A stretch of DNA of 64,000 nt from Pseudomonadales bacterium (GTDB lineage Bacteria > Pseudomonadota > Gammaproteobacteria > Pseudomonadales > Halieaceae): positions 248,001 to 312,000 of the forward strand of contig JACKNO010000003.1 in assembly GCA_024234815.1 (NCBI GenBank). The letters run 5' to 3'. Position 1 is the stretch's first letter. Each line of letters opens with the position of its first letter. The position numbers and the translations under genes are program-made. Under the pieces are notes generated by a model, which was not told the origin of the DNA, made no database searches, and was given only the letters and a program-made list of their open reading frames with translations. This document shows, piece by piece, positions 33,551 to 43,277 of this stretch.

Positions 33551-35161
33551 TCAGGCGCTGGCTACCTTGTCGGCACCGATCTGGCCTGCGAGATATTCCT
33601 CGTAGGTGCCCTGGAAGTCGACCAGGCGATGATCCTTGATCTCGATGACCCGGGTCGCCAGGGAGGAGACAAACTCGCGGTCGTGACTGACAAATATCAG
33701 GGTGCCCTCATAGTGTTCCAGGGCCAGGTTGAGCGCCTCGATGGCTTCCATGTCAAGGTGGTTGGTGGGTTCGTCCAGCAGCAGCACGTTGGTGTCCATC
33801 ATCATCAGTTTGCCGAACAACAGCCGGTTCTTTTCACCCCCGGAGCACACCCGGACCTGCTTCTTGAAATCGTCCGAGGAAAACAGCAGGCGCCCCAGGG
33901 TCGCCCGCACTATCTGGTCGTCGTGATGGGCGCGACGCCACTGGCTCATCCAGTCGAACAGATTGAGGTCGCAGTCGAAGTCGGCGCTGCTGTCCTGCGG
34001 GCAGTAACCCAGAGTGGCGTTTTCCGCCCACTTGATGGAGCCGCTATCGGGTTTGAGTTCATCCATCAGGCAGCGCAGCAGGGTGGTTTTACCGACGCCG
34101 TTGTCGCCGATGATCGCGAGGCGGGTACCGGCCTCCACCATGATGCTGCCTTTCTCGAACAGCTTCTCGCCGTCGAAGCCGTGGCCCAGCTTGTCCAGGG
34201 TCACTGCCTGCCGATGCAGCTTCTTTTCCTGCTTGAAGCGAATATAGGGGCTGACCCTGCTGGAGGGCTTGATGTCCTCCAGGGTGATCTTGGTGATCTG
34301 GCGGGCGCGGGAGGTCGCCTGCTTGGCCTTGGAAGCGTTGGCGGAGAAGCGGCTGACAAATTGCTGCAGTTCGGCGATCTGCGCGCTCTTCTTGGCGTTC
34401 TCGGAGTACTGTCGCTCCCGCGCCTGGGTGGACGCGGTCATGAAATCGTCGTAGTTCCCCGGGTACACCCGCAACTCGCCGTAATCGATATCCGCCATGT
34501 GGGTGCAGACGGCGTTCAGGAAATGGCGGTCGTGGGAAATGATGATCATCGTCGACTTGCGCGCATTCAGCACGGCTTCCAGCCAGCGAATCGTGTCGAT
34601 GTCCAGGTTGTTGGTGGGCTCGTCCAGCAGCAGTATGTCGGGATCGGAGAACAGCGCCTGTGCCAGCAACACCCGCAGCTTCCAACCCGGCGCCACCTCG
34701 CTCATGGGGCCGTAATGCAGTTCCTGGGCGATGCCCGCGCCCATCAGAATCTCCCCGGCGCGACTCTCCGCGGTATAACCGTCCATCTCCGCGAACAGGG
34801 TTTCCAACTCGGCCACACGCATGCCGTCGTCTTCGGACATCTCGGGAAGGGCGTAGATACGATCCCGCTCCTGCTTCACCTCCCACAGCTCCCGATGCCC
34901 CATGATCACCGTGTCCACCACCGAGAATTTCTCGAAGGCAAACTGGTCCTGGTGAAGGCGACCCACGCGCTCGTTGGGCGTGATCGACACATTGCCGGCG
35001 CTGGGCGCCAGGCTGCCGTCGAGGATCTTCATGAAAGTGGACTTACCACAGCCGTTGGCGCCGATCAGGCCGTAGCGATTGCCATCGCCGAACTTGACTG
35101 AGATATTTTCAAACAGCGGCTTGGCACCAAACTGCATAGTGATATTGGCAGTGGAGATCAC
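33551..35161 (-). CDS. ABC-F family ATPase, YbiT-like
   Basis: A 536-residue soluble protein with two ABC ATPase domains and no membrane part. ABC-F proteins bind the ribosomal E site and influence translation. Walker A motifs are GANGCGKS and GDNGVGKT. The signature motifs precede LLLDEPTNNLDIDT and LLLDEPTNHLDMEA. The linker (ARERQYSENAKKSAQIAELQQF) and overall sequence resemble E. coli YbiT closely. The GTG at 35161 is preferred to an ATG 105 bases upstream, because translation then begins ISTANITMQFG as in YbiT. Confidence 0.93.
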   Translation of the reverse strand: MISTANITMQFGAKPLFENISVKFGDGNRYGLIGANGCGKSTFMKILDGSLAPSAGNVSITPNERVGRLHQDQFAFEKFSVVDTVIMGHRELWEVKQERDRIYALPEMSEDDGMRVAELETLFAEMDGYTAESRAGEILMGAGIAQELHYGPMSEVAPGWKLRVLLAQALFSDPDILLLDEPTNNLDIDTIRWLEAVLNARKSTMIIISHDRHFLNAVCTHMADIDYGELRVYPGNYDDFMTASTQARERQYSENAKKSAQIAELQQFVSRFSANASKAKQATSRARQITKITLEDIKPSSRVSPYIRFKQEKKLHRQAVTLDKLGHGFDGEKLFEKGSIMVEAGTRLAIIGDNGVGKTTLLRCLMDELKPDSGSIKWAENATLGYCPQDSSADFDCDLNLFDWMSQWRRAHHDDQIVRATLGRLLFSSDDFKKQVRVCSGGEKNRLLFGKLMMMDTNVLLLDEPTNHLDMEAIEALNLALEHYEGTLIFVSHDREFVSSLATRVIEIKDHRLVDFQGTYEEYLAGQIGADKVASA

Positions 35162-35362
35162 GGAGGTATTCCTGGCGTTGGCTGCGTTGCCCCGGTGCGA
35201 GACGTGCAAGGAGGCGGCGCATTCTAGGGAAGTAGGGCCGCCGTGTCGAGGTGGAAAAATTCCCAAAACTCGCAGGGCCGTGCCGGTTCCGCTGCCCCGG
35301 GCCGATGATCAGAGCCGGTATCCCGGCCGGCACGAGCGCTGCAATGTGTCAAAAAGTCACCC

Positions 35363-38300
35363 TCAATGCGTACTTTCGACCACCCGCCGCCGCCACAGCA
35401 TATAGATGGCGGGTAGCACCAGCAGGGTCAGCAACACCGCGCTGAGCATCCCCCCGACCATGGGCGCAGCCAACCGGCTCATCACTTCCGAACCCGTGCC
35501 GCTGCCCCACAAAATCGGCAGCAGACCGACGATGGTGGCGGTGGCCGTCATCAGCACGGGGCGAACCCGCAGCCCGGCGCCCTGCCACACCGCGTGCTCG
35601 AGTTTCTCCCGCGTCGGCGCCGCATCTTCCGCCAACAGGCGCTGCCACGCCTGGTCGAGGTACACCAACATGATTACGCCGGTCTCCACGGCGACACCGG
35701 CCAGGGCGATCATGCCCACGCCAACGGCGATGGAGAAGCTGTAGTCCAGCAGGTACATCAGCCAGACGCTGCCTACCAATGCCAGCGGCAGCGCCCCCAT
35801 CAGTATCAGCACCTGGGCGAAATTGCGGAAGTTCAGGTAGAGCAATACCACGATGATAGCCAGGGTAAGCGGCACCACATAGGCCAGGCGCGCCTTCGCC
35901 CGCTCCATGTACTCGTACTGCCCGGACCATACCAGCGAATAGCCCGCCGGCAGTTCCAGTGTCCGCGCCAGCACCGCGCGGGCATTCTCCACGTAGGTGC
36001 CTACATCCACGCCGTCGATATCAACATAGGTCCAACCGTTGAGCCGCGCATTCTCGCTCTTGATTCCGGGGGGGCCATCCTCCAGGTAAACGGAAGCCAC
36101 ATCACCCAGCGCGATGCGCTGTCCGGCGGGCGTCACCAGCGGCAGCAAAGCCATCTGCTCGGGCGAGTTACGGTAGGACTGGGGATAGCGGATATTGACG
36201 GGATAGCGCTCGCGCCCCTCCACGGTGCGGGTGATATCCATACCGCCAATCGCGGTAGCCACCACCTGCTGCACGTCGGCGATGTTGAGGCCGAAGCGGG
36301 CGGCGCGCTGCCGGTCTATGTCAACCTTGATGTAACGCCCGCCCGCCACCCGCTCCGAGTACACCGAGGCGGTGCCGGGCACATCCGCCAGAATGGTTTC
36401 AAGCTGCTGGCCGATGTGCTGAATGGTTGCCAGCGAGGGGCCGGCCACTTTAATGCCCACCGGGGTCTTGATGCCGGTGGCGAGCATATCGATACGGGTC
36501 TTGATGGGCATGACCCAGGCGTTGGTGACCCCGGGCAGTTTGACCAGGGCATCCATCTCGTGGGTGAGACTCGCGGTAGTCACTCCCGCACGCCATTGGG
36601 AACGCGGTTTGAGCCGGATGAAGGTCTCGATCATGGTCAGCGGCGCGGGGTCGGTGGCAGTGTCGGCACGCCCGATCTTGCCGAAGACCGATTCGACTTC
36701 CGGTATCGTGCGCAGCAGCTTGTCAGTCTGCTGCAGCAGTTCCCGGGCTTTGCCGATGGAGATACCCGGGTAGGTAGTGGGCATGTACATCAGGTCACCC
36801 TCGTCCAGCGGCGGGATGAACTCGCTGCCAATCCGCTGCAGCGGCCACAGCGCGCTCAACAACAGCAGGGCGGCAATACAAAGAGTGGCCTTCGGGTAGC
36901 GCAATACCTTTTGCAGCAGCGGCAGATACGCGTCGACCAGGATCCGGTTTATCGGGTTGCGCCGCTCCGGCAGCACCCTGCCGCGAATGAAATAGCCCAT
37001 CAACACCGGCACCAGGGTGACGCAGAGCACGGCCGCCGCCGCCATGGCATAGGTCTTGGTATAGGCCAGTGGCGAGAACATGCGCCCCTCCTGGGCCTCC
37101 AGGGTAAACACCGGAATAAAACTGGCGGTGATAATGAGCAGGCTGAAAAACAGGGCCGGACCCACTTCTGCCGCGGATGCCGCCACCACCTGCCAGCGGT
37201 TGTGGCCGGTAATTTCAGTGCGCTCCATGTGCTTGTGCATGTTCTCGATCAGCACGATGGCGCCGTCGATCATGGTGCCGATCGCGATGGCGATACCGCC
37301 CAGGGACATGATATTGGCGTTCAGGCCCTGCAGGTACATCACGATGAAAGCGGCGAGAATACCCACGGGCAGGCTTATGACGGCAACCAGTGACGAACGC
37401 ACATGGAACAGGAATGCCACGCACACCAGCGCCACCAGCACCAGTTCTTCACCCAGCTTCCACCACAGGTTGCTGACGGCGCTCTGGATCAGTCCGGAGC
37501 GGTCGTAGACCGTCACGATCTCCACGCCCTCCGGCAGGCCCGGCTTCAATTCAGCGAGCCGGGCCTTCACCTGATCGATGGTACGCTGCGCGTTCTCGCC
37601 GAAGCGCATGACCACAATACCGCCCACCGTTTCGCCCTCGCCGTTCAGCTCGGCGATGCCGCGACGCATCTGCGGTCCCAGCGCGATATCGGCCACATCC
37701 TTGAGCAACAGCGGCGTGCCGTTGCTATTGACCCCCAGGGGAATGGCCCCCAGGTCCGACACACTTTGCAGGTAGCCGCTGACGCGCACCATGTACTCGG
37801 CTTCCGCCATTTCCACCACCGAGGCGCCAATCTCCTGGTTTCCCCGGGTAATTGCGGTCTGAATGGCGCTCAGCGGAATATCAAAGGCCCGCAACTTGTC
37901 GGGATTCACGGTCACCTGATACTGCCTGACCATGCCGCCGACTGTCGCCACCTCCGATACGCCGGGGACGCTCTGCAGCTCATACTTGAGGAACCAGTCC
38001 TGCAGACTGCGCAACTCGCTGATATCGTGTTTACCGGTGCGGTCCTGGAGGGCGTAGATATACACCCAGCCCACCCCCGTGGCATCGGGCCCGAGCTGCG
38101 GTCGCGCCGCCTCCGGCAGTGACGGGGCCACCTGGCTGAGATATTCCAGCACCCGGCTGCGGGCCCAGTAGAGATCGGTGCCCTCGTCAAAAATCACATA
38201 GACGTAGGAATCCCCGAAAAAGGAATAACCGCGCACGGTAGCCGCCCCCGGTACCGACAACATGGCCGTCGTCAGGGGGTAGGTCACCTGGTCCTCCACC

Positions 38301-38479
38301 ACCTGCGGGGCCTGGCCGGGATACCGGGTCTTGATGATTACCTGCACATCCGAGAGATCGGGGATGGCGTCAACCGGCGTGTTCTTCACCGCGAAAATCC
38401 CGACACCCACCAGGATGCCCGTCGCCAGCAGCACGAAAAAGCGGTTGGCCACAGACCAGCGGATAAGGGCTTCAATCAT
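35363..38479 (-). CDS. cusA: CusA-type heavy-metal RND efflux pump
   Basis: Inner-membrane proton-driven pump of the HME-RND family, exporting Cu(I)/Ag(I) or divalent metals through a tripartite complex. The 1038-residue protein has the RND layout: helix 1, large periplasmic domain, helices 2-6, second periplasmic domain, helices 7-12. HME signatures include NTPVDAIPDLSDVQV, RYPGQAPQVVEDQVTYPL and AWVMPIKTRIDMLATGIKTPVG. The ATG at 38479 overlaps the cusB stop by 8 bp, fixing the start. The Met-rich tail and heavy-metal-binding domain on the adjacent CusB favour Cu/Ag. Confidence 0.93.
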   Translation of the reverse strand: MIEALIRWSVANRFFVLLATGILVGVGIFAVKNTPVDAIPDLSDVQVIIKTRYPGQAPQVVEDQVTYPLTTAMLSVPGAATVRGYSFFGDSYVYVIFDEGTDLYWARSRVLEYLSQVAPSLPEAARPQLGPDATGVGWVYIYALQDRTGKHDISELRSLQDWFLKYELQSVPGVSEVATVGGMVRQYQVTVNPDKLRAFDIPLSAIQTAITRGNQEIGASVVEMAEAEYMVRVSGYLQSVSDLGAIPLGVNSNGTPLLLKDVADIALGPQMRRGIAELNGEGETVGGIVVMRFGENAQRTIDQVKARLAELKPGLPEGVEIVTVYDRSGLIQSAVSNLWWKLGEELVLVALVCVAFLFHVRSSLVAVISLPVGILAAFIVMYLQGLNANIMSLGGIAIAIGTMIDGAIVLIENMHKHMERTEITGHNRWQVVAASAAEVGPALFFSLLIITASFIPVFTLEAQEGRMFSPLAYTKTYAMAAAAVLCVTLVPVLMGYFIRGRVLPERRNPINRILVDAYLPLLQKVLRYPKATLCIAALLLLSALWPLQRIGSEFIPPLDEGDLMYMPTTYPGISIGKARELLQQTDKLLRTIPEVESVFGKIGRADTATDPAPLTMIETFIRLKPRSQWRAGVTTASLTHEMDALVKLPGVTNAWVMPIKTRIDMLATGIKTPVGIKVAGPSLATIQHIGQQLETILADVPGTASVYSERVAGGRYIKVDIDRQRAARFGLNIADVQQVVATAIGGMDITRTVEGRERYPVNIRYPQSYRNSPEQMALLPLVTPAGQRIALGDVASVYLEDGPPGIKSENARLNGWTYVDIDGVDVGTYVENARAVLARTLELPAGYSLVWSGQYEYMERAKARLAYVVPLTLAIIVVLLYLNFRNFAQVLILMGALPLALVGSVWLMYLLDYSFSIAVGVGMIALAGVAVETGVIMLVYLDQAWQRLLAEDAAPTREKLEHAVWQGAGLRVRPVLMTATATIVGLLPILWGSGTGSEVMSRLAAPMVGGMLSAVLLTLLVLPAIYMLWRRRVVESTH

Positions 38480-39857
38480 GGCTGTCACCCGCCTGTTGCG
38501 GCATCTCGTGTCCCATGTCATGTCCCATGTCATGTCCCATGTCGTGCTCCATGTCATGCCCAGTGTGTTGCCGGGAGGCACCGCCGCCGGGATCGGCGGG
38601 AGGAAGCGCAGCGTCGCCCACCCCCACAGACGCACTATCCCCTGACTGCATGCGCAGCAGGTCGGCGCTCTTGCTGGATTCGGAGTCGAGCAGGAACTGG
38701 GCGGACACCACCACGTTAGCGCCGGCCTCGAGTCCGTCCCGGATCTCCACGAACTGCTCTTCCACCCGGCCCAGTTCCACCGCGGTGGCCCTGAAGCGCC
38801 CGTCCCCCAGCGCCAGAACCACCCGGTCCTGGTTGCCGGTGCGAATGACCGCCTCCCTGGGCACCACCAGCGCGTCTTCAACCGGGTGCGTGCGGATGGT
38901 CACCTGGGCAAACATATTGGGCTTCAGAATCCTGTCCGCGTTGGCAAAGCGCAGGCGCACGCGCAGGGTGCGATTTTTCTCATCCAGCGAGGGGTATATG
39001 TAATCAACAGTGCCCTGCCACTCCCGGCCCGGCAGGTAATCCAGGGTCATGGTCACCGGCAGGCCAACACTCACCAGTGGCGCCTGGCGTTCGAAAACCT
39101 CCGCCTCCACCCAGACCTCTTCCAGCACGCCGATGGACATAAGCGTGGTTCCGGGCATGACGAAGAAACCCTCGCGGATATTGAGGTTGTCCACCACACC
39201 GCTTTGCGGTGCGCGGAAGGTGACGCTCTGCCTGACCCTGCGATCACGGCGCAGCTCGGCCACCAGATCCGGCGAAATCTGCAGGGCCAGCAAGCGGTCC
39301 TCGGCAGCCGCGACGAGGCGCGGGTTATCGCGTTTCAGGGCCAGCAAAAGCTCCTCCTGGGCATTCACCAGCTGCGGGGAGTACAGCTCATAAAGGGGCT
39401 CACCCGCGACCACCGGGTCGCCGGAAGCCTTGACATAAAGTTTCTCGATCCAGCCCTCTACGCGCGGGTGGATATGCACCAGGTGGTCCTCGTCGTATTG
39501 CACGTAACCGACGGTCCTGATTTCGGCGGCGAGCTGCGCATGCCCGGCGCGGGCCGTGCGCACGCCGAGGTTGTTCACCACCTCGGGAGAAATGCTGATG
39601 GTGCCGGCGACGGGGGCGTCATCCGCATACACCGGCACCAGGTCCATACCCATGGGCGATTTGCCGGGCCCGTCGCGCCGGTAGGCCGGATCCATGGGCG
39701 CCACCCAGTACAGGGGCTTGCGCTCGGCGCCGGCGCCGCTGTCCACAGGCTCCGGTGACGGCTGGCCAGCACCGGTCTCAAGTGCAAGGTAACTGACGGC
39801 GGCGCCGGCCATTGCGGCCAGCAGCGCGACGATGATCATCCTGTTGCTGGAGTTCAT
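38472..39857 (-). CDS. cusB: CusB-type periplasmic adaptor with heavy-metal-binding domain and His/Met-rich tail
   Basis: A 461-residue membrane-fusion protein linking CusA to the outer-membrane channel. An N-terminal helix anchor is followed by a heavy-metal-binding domain, YWVAPMDPAYRRDGPGKSPMGM, then lipoyl/hairpin and beta-barrel domains (RAPQSGVVDNLNIREGFFV). The C-terminus is unusual, with four or five tandem H-D-M-G/E units in the last 31 residues (HTGHDMEHDMG onward), a likely Cu(I)/Ag(I)-binding tail. The ATG at 39857 overlaps the upstream stop (ATGA), with GGGAGA as ribosome-binding site. Confidence 0.93.
   Translation of the reverse strand: MNSSNRMIIVALLAAMAGAAVSYLALETGAGQPSPEPVDSGAGAERKPLYWVAPMDPAYRRDGPGKSPMGMDLVPVYADDAPVAGTISISPEVVNNLGVRTARAGHAQLAAEIRTVGYVQYDEDHLVHIHPRVEGWIEKLYVKASGDPVVAGEPLYELYSPQLVNAQEELLLALKRDNPRLVAAAEDRLLALQISPDLVAELRRDRRVRQSVTFRAPQSGVVDNLNIREGFFVMPGTTLMSIGVLEEVWVEAEVFERQAPLVSVGLPVTMTLDYLPGREWQGTVDYIYPSLDEKNRTLRVRLRFANADRILKPNMFAQVTIRTHPVEDALVVPREAVIRTGNQDRVVLALGDGRFRATAVELGRVEEQFVEIRDGLEAGANVVVSAQFLLDSESSKSADLLRMQSGDSASVGVGDAALPPADPGGGASRQHTGHDMEHDMGHDMGHDMGHEMPQQAGDSHD
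38511..38558 (-). repeat. Four 12-bp tandem repeats encoding His-Asp-Met-Gly/Glu units in cusB
   Basis: Plus-strand unit TCCCATGTCATG occurs twice identically (38511-38522 and 38523-38534) and twice with one or two changes (38535-38546 and 38547-38558). The repeat is in frame and codes for the metal-binding tail of CusB, so copy-number change by slippage would alter the number of His/Met sites without shifting the frame. Confidence 0.85.
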
Positions 39858-41236
39858 GGCAGGTCTCCCGGGGCAGCCGTGCTGTCCGTGGCAAAATAGT
39901 AATTCAGCTGGGTAATGGTCTGCAGGCGCCGGATATCGATATCGAGCACTTCGATCCTGGCGTTGAGTTCGGCAATTCGCGCGCGCACCACTTCGGCGAA
40001 ATCGCCGTCGTCGCGGGTATAGGCCGAGAGCGACGCTTCCGCCTGTTCCTGCATCTGGGGCAGCAGGCGCGAGCGGTACAACTGCAGTCGCTGCTGCAGG
40101 CGTTGCAGGCGCGCCGACTGGGTCTCGAATCCAGCCACCATTTTGCGCAGGGCCAGCATTTTCTCGGTTCGCATGGCCTCGGAGTCGGCTATGGCGGACT
40201 GCAACTGCTGATCCTGGCGGCTCGAGGTAAAAAAAGGCAGATCGAAGGCCAGGCCCACCGAGAAAAAGTCCGGCCGCTCCTGCCCCATGGGGCCGTCCTC
40301 GCGGTAGCCGTAACTGGCATTGACCTTCCACTCGGGATGGTACTTCTGGCGGACAAGTTCAACATCCACCCGGCTGGCATCAATCCGGCTGTCCAGTCCA
40401 CGCAGCGCCGGATGCTCGCTCAGCAGCGCGGCGATCTCCGCCCGCGAGACCACGGCGCCTTTCGCGAAGAGTCCCGGATGCCGCAGGGGTATGTCCGGCA
40501 GCTGTTCCGCCAGGGGCGGCAAACTGGAGGCGCCCGGCGTCCATCCACCCGTGGTTCCGGCGGGATCGGGGCGCAGCCACTCGCCGAGTTGGGAGCGGGA
40601 GGTTTCCAACTGCTCGTACAGCATTTCAAGGCGATCATCCAGCCGGGTAAGTTCCAGCTGCGCCCGCACCAGGTCCTGCTGGCGGGTACGACCCAGGGCA
40701 CTGGCGTAGCTGGACTCGGCGACGTCCACCAGTTGCTCGAATAACTCGCGGTCACCTTCGATGAGGCGAATCGTTTCCCGCGCCTGCCACGCCTGCAGCC
40801 ATACGCTGGCCACATTGACCTCGAGCCACGCCCGCCTCTCGTCGCGCTGGTACGGAAACTGCTCGCCCAGCAGGTCCAGGCGCCGCCTGGCCAGGGCGCG
40901 ACTGTCCCCTCGCGGGAACGCCTGGGCCACGCCCACCTTGAACTGGGTCATGGCCTCCTGGTCGAAATCGAAGGTATCCGTGGGCAAGTTGGCGAAACCC
41001 AGGTCAACCATGGGGTCGGGCAGCGAACCCGCGGCTACCGCCTGGGCTGCGACGGACTGCTGGCGAAACTCGTTGCCCTGCAGCCAGGGATCGTTATCCT
41101 GGGCGGCGGCCACGGCCTCATCGAGAGTCAGGCCCGCCTCTGCGGCGGCGGTCAAGCCCAGGGCAGCGAAAAGTAAAAAAAAGTGGCCGCTATACCGGCG
41201 AGCCGGGGCCCACCATCCGGTTTTCGATCGATTCAT
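39854..41236 (-). CDS. cusC: TolC-family outer-membrane efflux protein (CusC/CzcC-like)
   Basis: A 460-residue outer-membrane factor, third part of the metal efflux complex. After a signal sequence (HFFLLFAALGLTAAAEA) it has two repeats of the OEP domain: long amphipathic helices rich in Gln/Arg/Glu and short barrel segments such as FFSVGLAFDLPFF. The ATG at 41236 gives a proper signal peptide, whereas the 114-base longer frame does not. It is the first of three overlapping genes (C-B-A order), and a small metal-binding protein gene lies 124 bp upstream. Confidence 0.9.
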   Translation of the reverse strand: MNRSKTGWWAPARRYSGHFFLLFAALGLTAAAEAGLTLDEAVAAAQDNDPWLQGNEFRQQSVAAQAVAAGSLPDPMVDLGFANLPTDTFDFDQEAMTQFKVGVAQAFPRGDSRALARRRLDLLGEQFPYQRDERRAWLEVNVASVWLQAWQARETIRLIEGDRELFEQLVDVAESSYASALGRTRQQDLVRAQLELTRLDDRLEMLYEQLETSRSQLGEWLRPDPAGTTGGWTPGASSLPPLAEQLPDIPLRHPGLFAKGAVVSRAEIAALLSEHPALRGLDSRIDASRVDVELVRQKYHPEWKVNASYGYREDGPMGQERPDFFSVGLAFDLPFFTSSRQDQQLQSAIADSEAMRTEKMLALRKMVAGFETQSARLQRLQQRLQLYRSRLLPQMQEQAEASLSAYTRDDGDFAEVVRARIAELNARIEVLDIDIRRLQTITQLNYYFATDSTAAPGDLP

Positions 41237-41360
41237 TGTTCCAGCCCTCTCGCAGGGGAAATCCGCGCGCCCGGGTGGGGACGCGCAGGCAGAGGCTGTC
41301 AGGAACAACCTCCCACTATCACGCCGGAAGCGGGTAACTTCCGGACACAACTATCCTGTG

Positions 41361-41717
41361 TCAGTGGGAAATGGGTGGACGGTAGAGGGATTCGGAAGGC
41401 TGGGAGTCAAGCGTCGCCTGGGGCGAGCGCGGATAGACCGCAAGATACTGGGGGCCGCTGTGGAACTGGCCCGGCGGCAGGGCCGCCGCTGCCTGGCAGG
41501 CGCTCATGGCACAGAGGCCGCCCTCGCAGCAGTCCTGCGATGAGGGCATGGCTGCCGCGCCGGAATCCCCGTCCATGTGATGCCCGGCATGCGCCGCGGA
41601 AGGCATGTCTTTGGCGGCGGACGCCATAGCGGCACAGGGAAGACCGGCAGCCGCCAGCGCCTGGCCCGCGTAGGCCAGCACAAGCAGCAACACCAGGTAT
41701 TTTCTGATTCGTTTCAT
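41361..41717 (-). CDS. Small secreted Cys/His/Met-rich protein upstream of cusCBA
   Basis: A 118-residue protein with a clear signal peptide (MKRIRKYLVLLLVLAYAGQALA). Its mature part is rich in potential metal ligands: CAAMASAAKDM, AHAGHHMDGD and DCCEGGLCAMSAC. It resembles DUF2946/CopL-like small proteins that often sit beside copper-resistance genes. A role as periplasmic copper/silver binder or sensor is inferred. Same orientation as cusCBA and probably co-regulated. Confidence 0.75.
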   Translation of the reverse strand: MKRIRKYLVLLLVLAYAGQALAAAGLPCAAMASAAKDMPSAAHAGHHMDGDSGAAAMPSSQDCCEGGLCAMSACQAAAALPPGQFHSGPQYLAVYPRSPQATLDSQPSESLYRPPISH

Positions 41718-41810
41718 ACCCGTTGATTATAGGCCAGTTGCGGCGGGAACTTCAGTAAAAAAATACAGGTACGGTAGCGGCGCCAGCGACCGGCTGTTCC
41801 CGCAACCGCA

Positions 41811-43061
41811 CTAGAAACGCGCCAGGCGCGGCTTGAGCAGGACCGGGCCGATCATGGTGGTGATCAGCACCACCAACACCAGCGCGGAATACATATCCGG
41901 GCTGAAGATATGGTGCCCAAACGCAAACGAGGCGAATACCAGTCCGACCTCACCGCGCGGGATCATGCCGAAGCCGATGCCCGGGCGGTCGAATCCCTCT
42001 CCGCGCACCATGTAGCCTGCCGCGCCCTTGGACAGAACAGCCACTACCGTCAGGCTGGCAATGAGCAGGAGAATCTGCGGTTCCAGCAAGGCCTGCAGGC
42101 GGACCTGCGCGCCGATTCCCACGAAAAAGATTGTGATCATGATATCGCTGATAGGTTTGACCAGTTCTTCCAGGCGGTGCTTCTGCAGGGCGTCCCCCAC
42201 ATGGAAGTCAACATCGTCCAGCAGCAGGCCGGCCACGAAAGCGCCGATCAGCGGTGCCAGTCCCGCGAAATGCGCCATCTGGGCGAATGCCAGCGCCAGG
42301 CACAGGGCAAATCCGGTCCAGACGCTGGAGTGCTTGTTCAGTGAAATAATGTGAATGACGCCAGGCATAACCATCTGCCCGACAAACAGCGTTCCGGCAA
42401 AAAACAACAGCGCCTTGGCGATGATCCACAACAGGTCCAGGGGCGACACCTCCCCGGAAACGACCACACTCGCCAGCACCGCCAGCAGCAGGATGCCTAT
42501 GACATCGTCGATCACCGCTGCGCCGAGGATCACCCGTGCCGAACGGGTATTGACGAGACCGTTATCGCCCAGCAGTTTGGCGGTAATTCCTACCGAGGTG
42601 GCCGCCAGCGTGGCGCCGACAAACCAGCCTTCCACCCCGGTGCCATAGCCGAGCAGCGCCCCTGCGCCCAGCCCCAGCGCGACCGGCAGCACCACACCGG
42701 TGGCGGCCACCGCCAGGGCGTTGCTCCCCACCTTGAGCAGGGCGCGCATATCGGATTCAAGGCCGACCAGGAACAGCAATAACACCAGCGCCAGTTCCGA
42801 GGAATACACCATGAACTCACTGGATCGCAGCAGGGCGCTGAGGTCGAAGTCGATGCCGATAAGCGCGAGGTTGCCCAACAGGATACCGGCGTAGATCTCA
42901 CCGAGAATCTCCGCCATACCCAGGCGCTCGAAGATAAAGCCGCACACATCCGCCAGGGTGATCATCAGGATCAACAGCAGGCTGGTGCGTGTAAAGGTCT
43001 CGCTGACACCGCTGGCAACCGCAAGCTGCGGCAGCAGTATTGCCGCCAGCGCCAGCCACAT
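41811..43061 (-). CDS. Cation:proton antiporter, CPA2 (KefB/NapA-like) family
   Basis: Integral membrane Na+/H+ or K+/H+ exchanger of about 416 residues and 12-13 helices. VLLLFLVGLESDMRAL and the paired Asp motif GAAVIDDVIGI mark the ion-binding core of the electrogenic CPA2 group, and GFGMIPRGEVGLVFA is the conserved late motif. There is no TrkA-N domain. The ATG at 43061 (MWLALAAILL) has AGGAG just upstream and is preferred to the tandem GTG codons at 43085. Monocistronic. Confidence 0.88.
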   Translation of the reverse strand: MWLALAAILLPQLAVASGVSETFTRTSLLLILMITLADVCGFIFERLGMAEILGEIYAGILLGNLALIGIDFDLSALLRSSEFMVYSSELALVLLLFLVGLESDMRALLKVGSNALAVAATGVVLPVALGLGAGALLGYGTGVEGWFVGATLAATSVGITAKLLGDNGLVNTRSARVILGAAVIDDVIGILLLAVLASVVVSGEVSPLDLLWIIAKALLFFAGTLFVGQMVMPGVIHIISLNKHSSVWTGFALCLALAFAQMAHFAGLAPLIGAFVAGLLLDDVDFHVGDALQKHRLEELVKPISDIMITIFFVGIGAQVRLQALLEPQILLLIASLTVVAVLSKGAAGYMVRGEGFDRPGIGFGMIPRGEVGLVFASFAFGHHIFSPDMYSALVLVVLITTMIGPVLLKPRLARF

Positions 43062-43277
43062 CAATCTCCTGGGTCTGCTCACCACATGTCGCCTTGTTAT
43101 CTGATGACTCGGCGGTGGTTACGCCCGACCCGGGGGACATCCGGCAATTCGCAGCGACCACAACTGCCGTTAGCATAGCCGCAGTCGGGCCCGACCCTTA
43201 TTGATCCAGGACAAACAGCGGGCATTATCCGCGCCCTGGCCGTGTTTGCCAGTGGCGAACGCGCCGCTGGCGCCCGC

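Noticed and set aside
35279..35334. CGTGCCGG/CCGGCACG inverted repeat downstream of cusA
   Set aside because: The 40-nt loop and the lack of an adjacent T-run make a terminator call unsupported.
35594..37393. 599-codon plus-strand frame opposite cusA
   Set aside because: Shadow of the cusA reading frame with no recognisable domain, membrane pattern or ribosome-binding site.
38511..38558. Tandem repeat as a CRISPR or satellite array
   Set aside because: Units are 12 bp with no spacers and lie in frame within cusB, coding for a metal-binding tail.
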